Numbered from the stretch's first letter, positions 36,935 through 45,370 are shown. The stretch is DNA of 64,000 bases from Armatimonadota bacterium (GCA_013314775.1 JABUFB010000001.1:124001-188000), one strand, 5' to 3'. Notes: a model not told the origin generated them from the sequence alone. Numbers and translations: made by a program.

Positions 36935-37106
36935 GGCCCCTATCAGGGGCAAGTGTGGTATCCTGACGGCCACAGCACGGTCGGAACAGTGGCGGGGAGA
37001 ACGCGCAAGAGGCGCTTGCTGACTTGTCTCCATTGCGGTGTAACCGGCGTCAACTGTGCCGCCTTTCGGACGCACCGGAAGAGGCCGGCCGAAGGAGTGT
37101 GACAGT

Positions 37107-37496
37107 GTGCCTAGAGTGCTCATTGTGGACGACGAGGCCCACCTGCGCGACCTCTACGAGCAGGAGTTCGACTACTACGGCTATGACGTGGTTACCGCCC
37201 AGAGCGGGCAGGAAGCCATTGCGGCGCTGGAACAGCACGACGTGGATGTGGTGGTGCTCGATATCGCCATGCCGGGTATGGACGGCATTGAAGCCCTCGC
37301 CAAGATACTCGCAGTGAACAATGAGCTTCCGGTGATCCTCAATACGGGCTACGCCAGCTACAAAGATGACTTCATGACCTGGGCGGCTGAAGCGTACGTG
37401 ACCAAGAGCAGCGATATCCGCGAGCTTGTGGATGCTGTCGCCGAGGCGCTCAAGAAACGGGGAATCGAGCCCCCTGAGCCGCCTGAGGACAAATGA
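37107..37496 (+). CDS. Stand-alone response regulator receiver
   Basis: A CheY-type single receiver domain of 129 residues. GTG at 37107 has AAGGAG 9 nt upstream. The acidic pocket is Asp8-Asp9, phospho-acceptor Asp52 in VVVLDIAMPGMDG, Thr80 in VILNTGYAS and Lys100 in AYVTKSSDIRELV. The short C-terminal tail (EPPEPPEDK) has no DNA-binding domain, so output is by protein contact. Its stop overlaps the glgC ATG (ATGA), giving strict co-translation with ADP-glucose synthesis, and the sensor kinase is the upstream neighbour. A direct effect on GlgC or GlgA activity is an attractive inference but unproven. Confidence 0.95.
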   Translation: MPRVLIVDDEAHLRDLYEQEFDYYGYDVVTAQSGQEAIAALEQHDVDVVVLDIAMPGMDGIEALAKILAVNNELPVILNTGYASYKDDFMTWAAEAYVTKSSDIRELVDAVAEALKKRGIEPPEPPEDK

Positions 37497-38737
37497 GATC
37501 CATGGACTACGGTGTGACCGAGCGCGACATCCCCGCAGATCTGCTGGTGATGATCCTCGCCGGCGGCCAGGGGCAGCGACTGTACCCGCTTACGCGACGC
37601 AGGGCGAAACCGGCCGTGAGGTTCGGCGGGAACTACCGCATGATCGACTTCACGCTGAGTAACTGTGTGAACTCGGGAATGCGGCGCATTTTTGTGATGA
37701 CCCAGTTTGCCGGATGGTCGCTGAACCGCCACATCCGCCGCGGCTGGGCCTCCATGCTCAGCGATGAACTCAATGAGTACGTGGAGGTCGCCCCGGCCCA
37801 GAGGATGCACGGCGACCGGTGGTACGCGGGAACGGCAGACGCGATCTACCAGAACATCTTCCTCCTTCAGCAAGAACGCCCCGAACTGGTGGTTATTCTC
37901 TCCGGCGACCATGCCTACAAGATGGACTACCGGCGTATGGTTCGCCAGCATCTGGATGCGGGCGCTGTGCTGACCATCGCCAGCCTCAGCCTGCCCCGGG
38001 AGGCCTGCACGCAACTGGGCGTGCTCGAAGTGGACGAGAACTGGCGCATCGTGGGTTTCGAGGAAAAACCGGATAACCCGAAACCGCTGCCGGACGATCC
38101 GGCTCATTCGCTGGTTTCCATGGGTGTCTATGTGTGGGAGACCGAAGCTCTGGTGCGGCGCGTGGCGGATGATGCCACCCGCAGGACCAGTCACGACTTC
38201 GGCAAGGACATCATCCCCGCCATGGTGCGAGAGGGCGCGGCTGTCTACGCGTACCATTTCGACACCGCTCCCGGCGGGGCGAAGGCTTACTGGCGGGACA
38301 TCGGGACGCTGGACGCATACTGGCTGGCAAACATGGAATTGGTGGACGTGGTGCCCGAGCTGAACCTGTACGACCAGGGCTGGCCCATCTACACCGACCA
38401 GGTCCAGGCGCCGCCGGCGAAGATGGTGCATGCTGATCTGTGCGCGGTCACTGATTCGATGGTCTGCGCCGGGACAATTATCTCGGGCGCCACTGTACAC
38501 CGCAGCGTGATTTCGCCCAACTGCTACGTCCACAAAGGCGCGCAGGTGGTTGAGTGCGTGGTCATGGACGGCGCCGATATTGGACGTGGAGCACGTCTGT
38601 TCCGCACAATCGTGGATGAAGATTGCCGGATCCCGGAGGGCTTTGTCATTGGATATGACCGGGAAGTTGACGAAAAGCGTTTCGTGGTGTCCGAGGGCGG
38701 AATCACCGTCGTTCCGCAAGGCGTGATTCTGGGCTGA
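37493..38737 (+). CDS. glgC: Glucose-1-phosphate adenylyltransferase
   Basis: Makes ADP-glucose, the committed step of bacterial glycogen synthesis. The 414 residues contain the nucleotide loop VMILAGGQGQRLYPLTRRRAKPAV, RMIDFTLSNCVNSG, GTADAIYQN, ILSGDHAYKMDY, FEEKP and YWRDIGTLDAYW, followed by a C-terminal left-handed beta-helix (GATVHRSVISPNCYVHKGAQV). The ATG overlaps the upstream regulator stop; a second in-frame ATG lies 9 nt later. It is followed 54 nt later by glgA. The N-terminal Arg cluster implicated in allosteric control of other GlgC proteins is present (RRRAKP). Confidence 0.97.
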   Translation: MRSMDYGVTERDIPADLLVMILAGGQGQRLYPLTRRRAKPAVRFGGNYRMIDFTLSNCVNSGMRRIFVMTQFAGWSLNRHIRRGWASMLSDELNEYVEVAPAQRMHGDRWYAGTADAIYQNIFLLQQERPELVVILSGDHAYKMDYRRMVRQHLDAGAVLTIASLSLPREACTQLGVLEVDENWRIVGFEEKPDNPKPLPDDPAHSLVSMGVYVWETEALVRRVADDATRRTSHDFGKDIIPAMVREGAAVYAYHFDTAPGGAKAYWRDIGTLDAYWLANMELVDVVPELNLYDQGWPIYTDQVQAPPAKMVHADLCAVTDSMVCAGTIISGATVHRSVISPNCYVHKGAQVVECVVMDGADIGRGARLFRTIVDEDCRIPEGFVIGYDREVDEKRFVVSEGGITVVPQGVILG

Positions 38738-38791
38738 GTCCGGCCGGCCGAGCCAGAGTGCCACCGTGTTCCGAGAGGGTGTCGGGTCTCG

Positions 38792-40216
38792 ATGAAAGTT
38801 ATGATCGCGTCGGTGGAACTGGCCCCCTTCGCCTGGACAGGGGGGCTGGGTGATGTAACGGCGGGACTTGCCCGCGCACTTGAGAAGCTTGGCGTTGAAG
38901 TCCGGGTTATCATGCCGAAGCACCGGGGCGCCGCTGAGCGCGGGACTGAGGTACACCGCGCGGTGGACTACTGTCCGGTGCACATGCCCTGGTGGGTGAC
39001 AGGCTGCGCCATCGACGAGACCCGCCTGCCCCATTCCGACGTGCCGGTCTACATGGTGGAGCATCACCAGTATTTCGACCGCGAGGGCGTCTTCGGCCCC
39101 CCGGGGGGAGACAGCTTCGGCGACAACCTGGAGCGTTTCGTCTTCTTCTGTCGGGCGATCCTGGCCGGCTTCCCCGGCCTGCGATGGACCCCCGATGTCG
39201 TCCACCTCAACGACTGGCACACCTCGTTGCTGGCTCTGTACCAGCGCATGTGGTCACTCAATCTACGTACGGTGTACACGGCGCACCAGTTGGGGATCAC
39301 ATACCACGGGCTGTTCCCGACCACACTGCAGACCCTTGCGGGGATTGACCTCGGGAGACCGGAAGTCCGCAAGTTCGTGCAGGACGGGCAGATTGACCTG
39401 GCCCGCGCCGGACTGGCGCTTGCGGACATGGCCAATACTGTGAGCGAGCGATACGCGTGGGAGATCGCTCAGCCGTGGGCTGAGGAGGGTGTGCGGGACC
39501 TGATCGAGGAGATGGGCGACCGGTTCCGGGGCATTCTCAACGGTGTAGACTACGCGGTCTGGGACCCGGTCGTCGATGGGACCATCGCAAAGCAATTTGG
39601 CCCCCATGACCTGTCAGGCAAGGCGGAGTGCAAGGCCTATCTGCAGCGCATCGCCGGACTGCCCCAGGACCCGACAATGCCTCTGGTGGGGATGGTCAGC
39701 CGGCTGGATGCCCTCAAGGGGTTCGATATCGTGATCCCGGTGCTGCACGACTGGCGCGAGGCGCAGTTCGTCTTCCTGGGCACCGGCGACCACCGTTACG
39801 CAGGCGCGATCGGCCACGCCGCGGCCACGCGCGAAGATGTTGCGGCATTCATCCAGTTCGACGACCTACTCGCACGGCATATCTACGCGGGCGCGGATAT
39901 GTTGCTGATGCCCTCGCGCCGCGAGCCCTGCGGGACCAGCCAGATGATCGCGCTGAAATACGGGACCATCCCCATCGTGCATGCCACGGGCGGACTCGCG
40001 GATACAGTCAGTGAGGACCCGGAGAACCAGAACGGTTTCACATTTCAGCGGTATTCCGTGGAAGACCTCAGGTGGGCGCTAAGCCGCGCCGTCGAGCGCT
40101 ACCGGGATCCTGCTGCGTGGGAGCAGCTTGTGAGAAGGGCGATGGCCTGCGACTTCTCATGGGAGCGTTCGGCGAGGAAGTACCTGGAGATGTACGAGGC
40201 GGCGATGAATCTGTAG
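38792..40216 (+). CDS. glgA: Glycogen synthase, GT5, with Lys15 replaced by Trp
   Basis: Transfers glucose from ADP-glucose to the growing alpha-1,4-glucan. The 474-residue GT-B protein contains VHLNDWHTSLL, GILNGVDYAVWDP, GMVSRLDALKGFD (Arg/Lys phosphate contacts), MPSRREPCGTSQMIALKYG with the catalytic Glu, and HATGGLADTV. The N-terminal loop normally reads KTGGL, with Lys15 contacting the donor; here it is FAWTGGLGDV, so Trp15 takes its place. Donor preference or kinetics may therefore differ. It is the last gene of the glycogen operon, closed by a strong terminator 31 nt after the stop. Confidence 0.96.
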   Translation: MKVMIASVELAPFAWTGGLGDVTAGLARALEKLGVEVRVIMPKHRGAAERGTEVHRAVDYCPVHMPWWVTGCAIDETRLPHSDVPVYMVEHHQYFDREGVFGPPGGDSFGDNLERFVFFCRAILAGFPGLRWTPDVVHLNDWHTSLLALYQRMWSLNLRTVYTAHQLGITYHGLFPTTLQTLAGIDLGRPEVRKFVQDGQIDLARAGLALADMANTVSERYAWEIAQPWAEEGVRDLIEEMGDRFRGILNGVDYAVWDPVVDGTIAKQFGPHDLSGKAECKAYLQRIAGLPQDPTMPLVGMVSRLDALKGFDIVIPVLHDWREAQFVFLGTGDHRYAGAIGHAAATREDVAAFIQFDDLLARHIYAGADMLLMPSRREPCGTSQMIALKYGTIPIVHATGGLADTVSEDPENQNGFTFQRYSVEDLRWALSRAVERYRDPAAWEQLVRRAMACDFSWERSARKYLEMYEAAMNL

Positions 40217-40247
40217 CGAGCCACGGTGAGGAGCAGTGATGAACAAC

Positions 40248-40287
40248 AGACCGCCCCCGGCCTTGGCAGTGGGGGCGGTCTTCTCGT
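40248..40287 (+). terminator. Intrinsic terminator of the glycogen operon
   Basis: An 11-bp perfect stem (AGACCGCCCCC / GGGGGCGGTCT), a 12-nt loop, then a pyrimidine-rich tail TTCTCGTC. It lies between convergent glgA and the DUF1559 gene and could serve both. Confidence 0.8.
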
Positions 40288-40317
40288 CAATGGCGGCCCT
40301 GGCAAGGGACCGACAGC

Positions 40318-41016
40318 TCAATTCAGGTTGTAGGCGGACTCGTCCTGAGACAGATAGCCCAGGTTCGGATCGTGGCTGGAGGGCAGGAACTTCTGGGTGG
40401 CGGCCTTCGCATGGCCGTCACAGTAGGCAACATTGGCCGCGCCGTTGTGGCGGAAGTGCACTGTCGGGCCCGGGTCCCAGGCCATGTAAGGATGAGCCGG
40501 CGAGTGGAGCAGGTTGTTGCCATAAAGCTCGTTGGTCCAGGTGGACCAGATAGCGCTGTCGCAGACAAGTACCGTCTTGCTGGGCTGGTTGATGGCGGCC
40601 AGTGATGCTGGTGTTCCGCCGATTGCTGGGCTGCAGCCCACGTAGCTGACATTGTACGCATAGCCCGAATACGGACGGTCGGAGGAGATACCCTTGATCG
40701 ACGGGCATTGAGCGATCTGATCGTTCTTCGTATAGGGCGTGATGAGGCCCGGGCCGATGATGTTGCCCGACCAGTCAACCTTGGTGTCCCAGTAGGTCTG
40801 CCAGTCAGGATAGACGGCCATGGGCATGGTCTCGTCGTAGTCCTGGGCATACATGAGGAAAGCGAGGGCAAGTTGCTTGCAGTTTGACAGACAACTTGCC
40901 TGTCGCGCTTTCTCCCGCGCCCGGGCGAACACCGGGAAGAGGATCGCGGCGAGGATCGCGATAATTGCGATGACGACCAGAAGTTCGATGAGCGTGAAAC
41001 CCTGGCGGCGCTGCAT
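40318..41016 (-). CDS. DUF1559-type pseudopilin behind a cobalamin riboswitch
   Basis: A 232-residue type IV-pilin-like protein. The class III leader [11 protein letters not shown], hydrophobic helix and CSLSN-type core ([22 protein letters not shown]) are present. The C-terminal H-X9-DG motif reads [16 protein letters not shown], with aromatic and Cys residues in the middle typical of the family. ATG 41016 is chosen because the prepilin leader starts there and GGGAGACAG precedes it. The upstream 350 nt contain a complete cobalamin riboswitch and an intrinsic terminator on the same strand, with no other gene between. The protein is paralogous to the one at 1252-1857. A role in cobalamin uptake or surface structure is speculative. 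Confidence 0.93.
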   Translation of the reverse strand: MQRRQGFTLIELLVVIAIIAILAAILFPVFARAREKARQASCLSNCKQLALAFLMYAQDYDETMPMAVYPDWQTYWDTKVDWSGNIIGPGLITPYTKNDQIAQCPSIKGISSDRPYSGYAYNVSYVGCSPAIGGTPASLAAINQPSKTVLVCDSAIWSTWTNELYGNNLLHSPAHPYMAWDPGPTVHFRHNGAANVAYCDGHAKAATQKFLPSSHDPNLGYLSQDESAYNLN

Positions 41017-41065
41017 GGCTTCTGTCTCCCTGTGCCGGGCATGGCAGCCCGGGTGATGGCCCAAC

Positions 41066-41093
41066 AAAAAACCGCGACTCGGAGGAGTCGCGG
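41066..41093 (-). terminator. Intrinsic terminator between riboswitch and pseudopilin gene
   Basis: On the minus strand a 9-bp stem (CCGCGACTC / GAGTCGCGG) with a 4-nt loop is followed by six T residues. It lies 50 nt upstream of the pseudopilin start and 62 nt after the riboswitch, so it could be the expression platform or a plain terminator. Confidence 0.9.
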
Positions 41094-41115
41094 CGAGAAT
41101 CGTTCTTCGGATACG

Positions 41116-41144
41116 AAAAACGCCCACCCTCTCCCCTCGAGAGG
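41116..41144 (-). other. Second hairpin with T run after the riboswitch
   Basis: CCTCTC / GAGAGG with a 5-nt loop, then TGGGCGTTTTT on the minus strand, 11 nt after the riboswitch P1 helix. The stem is short, so it is a weaker terminator or part of the switching element. Confidence 0.45.
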
Positions 41145-41154
41145 ATGCAGCAAA

Positions 41155-41337
41155 TTGCTTGCGGGCCGTCTCCTGGCTTCCGGCTTAGCCTACTCCCCGC
41201 GCCTTCCCACCCTTCTGAAGAGGGCAGTGGCATCGTGCGGGTTTCGCATCCGGTTACAGTTGCGGGGCAGCGACGGTCTTTCACCGTCTTCCGAGCGCCT
41301 GTGACTCAAAAACCACAGGCCTGTACCACGCAAGCAA
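41155..41337 (-). ncRNA. Cobalamin (B12) riboswitch
   Basis: Minus-strand RNA with every class hallmark in order: CGGTGAAAGACCGTCGCTGC, CCCCGCAACTGTAACCGG, GATGCCACTG, GGTGGGAAGGC and the B12 box AAGCCAGGAGACGGCCC. A perfect 9-bp P1 closes it (TTGCTTGCG at 41337-41329 with CGCAAGCAA at 41163-41155). These aptamers bind adenosyl- or other cobalamins and usually switch off transport or synthesis genes. Here the first downstream gene is a DUF1559 pseudopilin, with terminator hairpins in between. Confidence 0.97.
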
Positions 41338-41358
41338 GATGTATTTGATTGTGGCGGC

Positions 41359-41388
41359 ACCATACCACATCAGCAGCAGGCGGGGCAA
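41359..41388 (-). promoter_or_regulatory. Candidate promoter of the riboswitch transcript
   Basis: TTGCCC (41388-41383), an 18-nt spacer and TATGGT (41364-41359) on the minus strand, with the start expected about 15 nt before the riboswitch P1. It lies just after the larA stop, so the leader need not depend on larA read-through. Confidence 0.55.
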
Positions 41389-41397
41389 CCCCCTTTT

Positions 41398-42678
41398 TCA
41401 GCCCCCCACATCACACAAAACGTAAGGTCCCTCCGGGATCACGGCGATGGTTGCCTCCGGACCGAGACGCTCCAGTGCGAGGCGAACGCCCTCCTCCACT
41501 GACGAAACGGGCTCCACAAACAAGCGCGCCTGGGTAGCTCGGTCGATGCAGGTGCAGAAGTTGAGCACACTGCAGCGGCGGAGTGTCTTCTCGAGAACGT
41601 GGGCCTGCCACTGGTCAATGGTGCTCTCGTTGGTCTCAAGGACCCGGCGCATGTGTGCATGCAGGTCGTCGAGGTTGAGCATGAGGGCGGTGAACTCCGG
41701 ACCGCCGATCCCTTCCCTGTTCTCTTGCGCAATCACGATGCAGCCGCCCTCGCGCACAATGGGCGCCGCGCCCACCATGCCCTTGGCGCCCTGGTAGAAG
41801 GTGAGGTCCAGCGGGTATCCGGCAGCACTGGTGACCACGATGTCCACCGGCGCGGGGATGGTCACCCGCGTCTGCTGGATGGCGCGCTCCACGGCGGCGA
41901 GATGTGCGGCGCGCATGTCTCCCGCAAACAGACCCGTGATTCGGCGCTGCTCATCCAGTACACAGTTGACGATGAAATCCGCGCCGCCCGCAAGGTCCGC
42001 CACCTCCAGCGCCTGCTCGTGGACGCGATTGCCCGTGAGGTTTCCCTGCCGCGCCTCATCGGGTTCCAGCATGCGGGGGCTGTGCCAGGCCATGATTGTT
42101 TCAGCGGCGCAGATGCCGGGGCAAATGGCCTTGCGCCCACCGGAGAAGCCCGCCATGAGATGGGGCTCCACCAGGCCGGTGAGAATCTTCAGTTCGGCGT
42201 CCACATAACGCTGATCCACCAGCGCCGGGATACCCAGCGATGTTGTTCCGACAGACACGTGAGAGGCGGCATCGCGCGCCTCGTGGTTCACCACGGCAAT
42301 GCCTCTAAGCAGGGCCTCGCCCAGGCCCATAGCCTGGAACTCATCGAGCGTGTTGCCACGGTGCAGCCCCGTGGCGACCAGGACGGTGATCTGGTTGGGC
42401 TGCAGGCCGGAAGCGTCGAGGCAGTCCAGGATGGGCGGCAGGAGAATATCGTTGGGCACCGGGCGGGTGATGTCGGACACCACGATGCAGGCCGACTGCT
42501 TCCCGCTTGCGATCTCAGCCAGCGGCGGAGACTGGATCGGCTCTGCCAGGGCATGCGCGCACGCTTCTAGCGGGGCGGAAAGCGGCGGCAGGTCATTCAT
42601 GCGGAGAATGTGGCGCACATTGGCGTCGGGCAGGTCCACCTCCAGCCCGGCCTTGCCGAAACGCAGGTTGATCTTCAT
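41398..42678 (-). CDS. larA: LarA-family nickel-pincer racemase
   Basis: Related to lactate racemase, which uses a covalently bound nickel-pincer nucleotide; family members also racemise or epimerise other 2-hydroxy acids. In the 426 residues the known catalytic set is intact at near-identical numbering: Arg72 (DITRPVP), His106 (ATGLHRG), His173 and Lys183 (EPHLMAGFSGGRKA), His199 (AWHSP), Gln296 and Lys299 (YQGAKGM). No larB, larC or larE cofactor genes are in the window, so cofactor supply must come from elsewhere. The substrate is unknown; sugar acids fit the carbohydrate setting. Transcribed leftward and divergent from the lipoprotein gene. Confidence 0.9.
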   Translation of the reverse strand: MKINLRFGKAGLEVDLPDANVRHILRMNDLPPLSAPLEACAHALAEPIQSPPLAEIASGKQSACIVVSDITRPVPNDILLPPILDCLDASGLQPNQITVLVATGLHRGNTLDEFQAMGLGEALLRGIAVVNHEARDAASHVSVGTTSLGIPALVDQRYVDAELKILTGLVEPHLMAGFSGGRKAICPGICAAETIMAWHSPRMLEPDEARQGNLTGNRVHEQALEVADLAGGADFIVNCVLDEQRRITGLFAGDMRAAHLAAVERAIQQTRVTIPAPVDIVVTSAAGYPLDLTFYQGAKGMVGAAPIVREGGCIVIAQENREGIGGPEFTALMLNLDDLHAHMRRVLETNESTIDQWQAHVLEKTLRRCSVLNFCTCIDRATQARLFVEPVSSVEEGVRLALERLGPEATIAVIPEGPYVLCDVGG

Positions 42679-42701
42679 GGCGTGAGCGCTCTCCTTTGCC
42701 C

Positions 42702-42730
42702 TTGCGGTTCAGGGACGATGGGGCTATGGT
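42702..42730 (+). promoter_or_regulatory. Candidate promoter of the small lipoprotein gene
   Basis: TTGCGG (42702-42707), a 17-nt spacer and TATGGT (42725-42730), 50 nt upstream of the ATG at 42780. Confidence 0.5.
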
Positions 42731-42779
42731 ACCACAAGCCGCCGGGATCGGAGACGCCGAGAGACCTAGAGAGAGGCTG

Positions 42780-43307
42780 ATGAGACTGACGATGCGTCGC
42801 ATATCGCTGCTCTTGTGCGCACTTGTCCTCATTGCCGGCTGCCCGAAACGGGAGCCGACCGTAGAAACATCCCCGCCTCCAGCGGGCCGGCACCCGCAGG
42901 ATGTCGCGGCGCCGATGCCGGAGACGTCGGCCCCGGAAGAGGCCCGGGCAGAGCAGCCCGTAAAGCCGAGCGCGCCCAGAACTGCCCGGGCCGAAGCCCC
43001 GCGGGCACGATGGGCGATTCCTGAGGGCCCGCTGGATGACGAGAAGTTCGTTGTCATGTCTGCCAAGTATGCGGCGGCCGTGGAATCCCTTGACGAGGAC
43101 GCGCGCAGCGAGGAGAACATGCGGCTGGTGCTGCGTGAGGTACTAAAGGAAGCCAACGTCACCGAGGAGGAGTACAGCGCGTATGCCGAAGAGGCCGCGA
43201 AGGACCCCGAGCGCGCCGAGCGACTGACGAAGCAGATCGAGTATGCCATGAAGTCGCGCGGGTTCGGCAAACTCCGCGGCCAGGTAACGAAACAGCGGCC
43301 GCAGTAG
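42780..43307 (+). CDS. Small lipoprotein, unknown function
   Basis: A 175-residue exported protein. ATG 42780 (with a second ATG 12 nt later) leads into RRISLLLCALVLIAGC, a signal peptide with a canonical LIAGC lipobox, so a diacyl-glyceryl anchor is expected. A Pro/Ala/Glu-rich linker of about 60 residues follows. The C-terminal 90 residues are charged and helical (EENMRLVLREVLKEANVTEEEYSAYAEEA), suggesting a small coiled domain. I do not recognise a family. It converges on the Gfo/Idh/MocA gene with only 11 nt between stops. Confidence 0.75.
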   Translation: MRLTMRRISLLLCALVLIAGCPKREPTVETSPPPAGRHPQDVAAPMPETSAPEEARAEQPVKPSAPRTARAEAPRARWAIPEGPLDDEKFVVMSAKYAAAVESLDEDARSEENMRLVLREVLKEANVTEEEYSAYAEEAAKDPERAERLTKQIEYAMKSRGFGKLRGQVTKQRPQ

Positions 43308-43318
43308 GAATGGTGTAA

Positions 43319-44344
43319 TCAACCGCCGATCTCCACTCGGCAGCCGGTCTTCCAGGACTCGTACGCCGCGCAGCAGGTGGCTACGGCGGCGCGGGATTCG
43401 GCGAGGGTGACGTCAGTCTCGGCGCCGGTCAGGATGCAGTCCACGAATTCGCTGACCAGTTCGCGGATGGCGAACCGGGCCACTCCCGGCGCATTGCGGA
43501 CGCGGATGGGCCGGTAGTCTCCGCCCTGCAGTAGAAGCAAAGGCAGTTCATCCTCCGGGTCATCGCGGATGAGCAAGGAGCCCTCCGTTCCCAGCAGTCG
43601 GCGCTCCTCACTCCAGCGGTCGCCGATAGCCACGTATGTCACGACGACGGAACACAGCACCCCGCTCTCCATCTCCAGGGCGACTATGCTGGTGTCATCC
43701 GCCTTGTTCTCGGGCTCTACGAGCAAACGCGTGCCGGTCATGGTCACGGCCTTCGCGGGGCCGAAGAAGTGCTGGAGCATGTAGACCGCGTGGTAGCCGG
43801 TGTCGAACATCGCGCCTCCGCCGGCCTTCTCCCAGTCACCTTTCCAGTTCTCCGGATCATTCATGCGGGCGAACTCGTTGCCGATGACGGTAACCATCCC
43901 CATCAGCGGCTTGCCGATAGCCCCATCATCCAGCAGCTGCTTCGCCTTTACATGTGCCGGAAAACGGCGCATGCACAGGGCGCATAGGAGCCTGCGGCCG
44001 GACTCCTCTGCGGCCGCGATCATCGCGTCGCACTCCTGCACCGACATGGCCAGGGGCTTTTCGATGATCACATCTTTGCCTGCGCGCAAGGCATCCACAG
44101 CCTGGGTAACGTGGAGATAATGGGGCGTGCAGATGTCGATGATGCGGATGGAATCGTCTTCGAGGAGCGCACGGTAGTCGTCGTACTGCTCGCGGATGAT
44201 TCCGAACTCAGCCATGAGTCCGGCCCGGGCCTGTTCCGATGGGTCGGCGACGGCGACTCTGTCCACGCCGGTGTGCCGCACGAAGGCAGCAAGGTGAGGG
44301 CGGGTGATCCCACCCGCGCCGATAAGCCCGACTTTGACGCCCAA
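43319..44344 (-). CDS. Gfo/Idh/MocA family oxidoreductase
   Basis: NAD(P)-dependent sugar or cyclitol dehydrogenase type, 341 residues. Rossmann motif VGLIGAGGITRPHL at the N-terminus, DICTPHYLHVTQAV, and the catalytic-loop IIEKPLAMSVQECD with Lys. The C-terminal alpha/beta domain has AGGGAMFDTGYHAVYML with the usual Asp-x3-His (D-x-G-Y-H). Typical substrates are inositol, glucose, uronates or nucleotide sugars; none can be chosen here. It starts 21 nt after the asparaginase stop and is the last gene of a leftward unit. Confidence 0.92.
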   Translation of the reverse strand: MGVKVGLIGAGGITRPHLAAFVRHTGVDRVAVADPSEQARAGLMAEFGIIREQYDDYRALLEDDSIRIIDICTPHYLHVTQAVDALRAGKDVIIEKPLAMSVQECDAMIAAAEESGRRLLCALCMRRFPAHVKAKQLLDDGAIGKPLMGMVTVIGNEFARMNDPENWKGDWEKAGGGAMFDTGYHAVYMLQHFFGPAKAVTMTGTRLLVEPENKADDTSIVALEMESGVLCSVVVTYVAIGDRWSEERRLLGTEGSLLIRDDPEDELPLLLLQGGDYRPIRVRNAPGVARFAIRELVSEFVDCILTGAETDVTLAESRAAVATCCAAYESWKTGCRVEIGG

Positions 44345-44365
44345 CGATACCGCCTCCCGGGAGCA

Positions 44366-45370
44366 CTAATGCTCCAGGCTGAATTCCGCCGCCCTGACCT
44401 CGCCGATGACCTGGTTCCGGCAGTTCCGCAGCGGCGTCGTCACGAAACACTCCAGGGCCGCGCGGGTGTTGTCGTCGCAGGCGCCCAGGAGTTCCAGTAT
44501 CCGTAATACTGCGCAGGCCTGTCCTCGTGCGCTGCCGTCCACGGTGCGCATGGCCGCGCCGATGCCCAGGTCCGTGAGCCCCAACACGAACAACCCCTCC
44601 GCGCCGCCCTTGGCGACAATGCGCCCCTGGTAAGCCTCGAGGAGCGCGCTGTTGAAGGCGCCGCTGCCGCTGATCATCACAGGCTCGGCGGCCATGGCGG
44701 CAATGATCCTGGCGGCCGCGGGCTGCAGATCCCCGGGCAGCGCTGCGGGAGTGGCCAGACGCGCGAAAGCGGTAGCCATCGACTGAAGGCTCATGCCGTG
44801 AATGGGAGCCGAGCAGCCGTCCACGCCCAGGATAATATCGCGGGGGAGAATGCCGGACAGCAGGCTCATGTTCTTCAGGATCAGCTGTTGGACGGGGCTG
44901 TCCGGCTCGAGGTACGTCGCGATGTCGGCGCCAAGCGCCAGCGTGGATGCGAGCATTCCGGTGTGCTTGCCGGAACAGTTGTTGTGGGCGGGCGAGGGGT
45001 CCTGGCCCTCGCGCACCAGGCGAGCGCTCTCGGCCGGATCGCCGGGCATATGAGTGCCGCACTGAAGGGCTGACTCGCCCAGCCCCATCTTCGCCAGCAT
45101 TCCGCGCACCGTGGCCAGGTGTTCGGCCGAGCCATGGTGGGATGCACAGCAGATTGCCAGCTCTTTCGCGGTGAAGGCGAAGCGGTCGGCGGCGCCCGTC
45201 TGCACCACGGCAAGAGCCTGGATGGGCTTGGCGGAGGACCTCCAGAAGACAGTGCGGGAAGGGTCGCCGACCCTTCCCATAAGTGTTCCGGATGCATCGC
45301 ACACCGCGATGTCCCCGTAGTGGATGCACTCGATCAACCCGCTACGGGTCACGTGAATCAGCGGTTCCAT
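44366..45370 (-). CDS. Rhizobial-type (class 3) L-asparaginase family protein
   Basis: Hydrolyses L-asparagine to aspartate and ammonia in characterised relatives (Asparaginase_II, Rhizobium etli ReAV type). ATG 45370 gives 334 residues. The serine-lysine pair is Ser45-x-x-Lys48 (RSSAKPIQ), and the zinc-site residues Cys132-x-x-Lys135 (NNCSGKHTG) and Cys186 (VDGCSAP) are all spaced as in ReAV, offset by three residues. The SHHGSAEHL segment is also conserved. It is not related to AnsA/AnsB. Cytoplasmic, no signal peptide. It lies 39 nt after the copper-amine-oxidase-N protein gene and 21 nt before the dehydrogenase, probably one transcript. Confidence 0.92.
   Translation of the reverse strand: MEPLIHVTRSGLIECIHYGDIAVCDASGTLMGRVGDPSRTVFWRSSAKPIQALAVVQTGAADRFAFTAKELAICCASHHGSAEHLATVRGMLAKMGLGESALQCGTHMPGDPAESARLVREGQDPSPAHNNCSGKHTGMLASTLALGADIATYLEPDSPVQQLILKNMSLLSGILPRDIILGVDGCSAPIHGMSLQSMATAFARLATPAALPGDLQPAAARIIAAMAAEPVMISGSGAFNSALLEAYQGRIVAKGGAEGLFVLGLTDLGIGAAMRTVDGSARGQACAVLRILELLGACDDNTRAALECFVTTPLRNCRNQVIGEVRAAEFSLEH

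Noticed and set aside
41381-41396. Plus-strand terminator GGGGCAACCCCCTTTTT
   Set aside because: Only a 4-bp stem and no plus-strand gene ends upstream of it.
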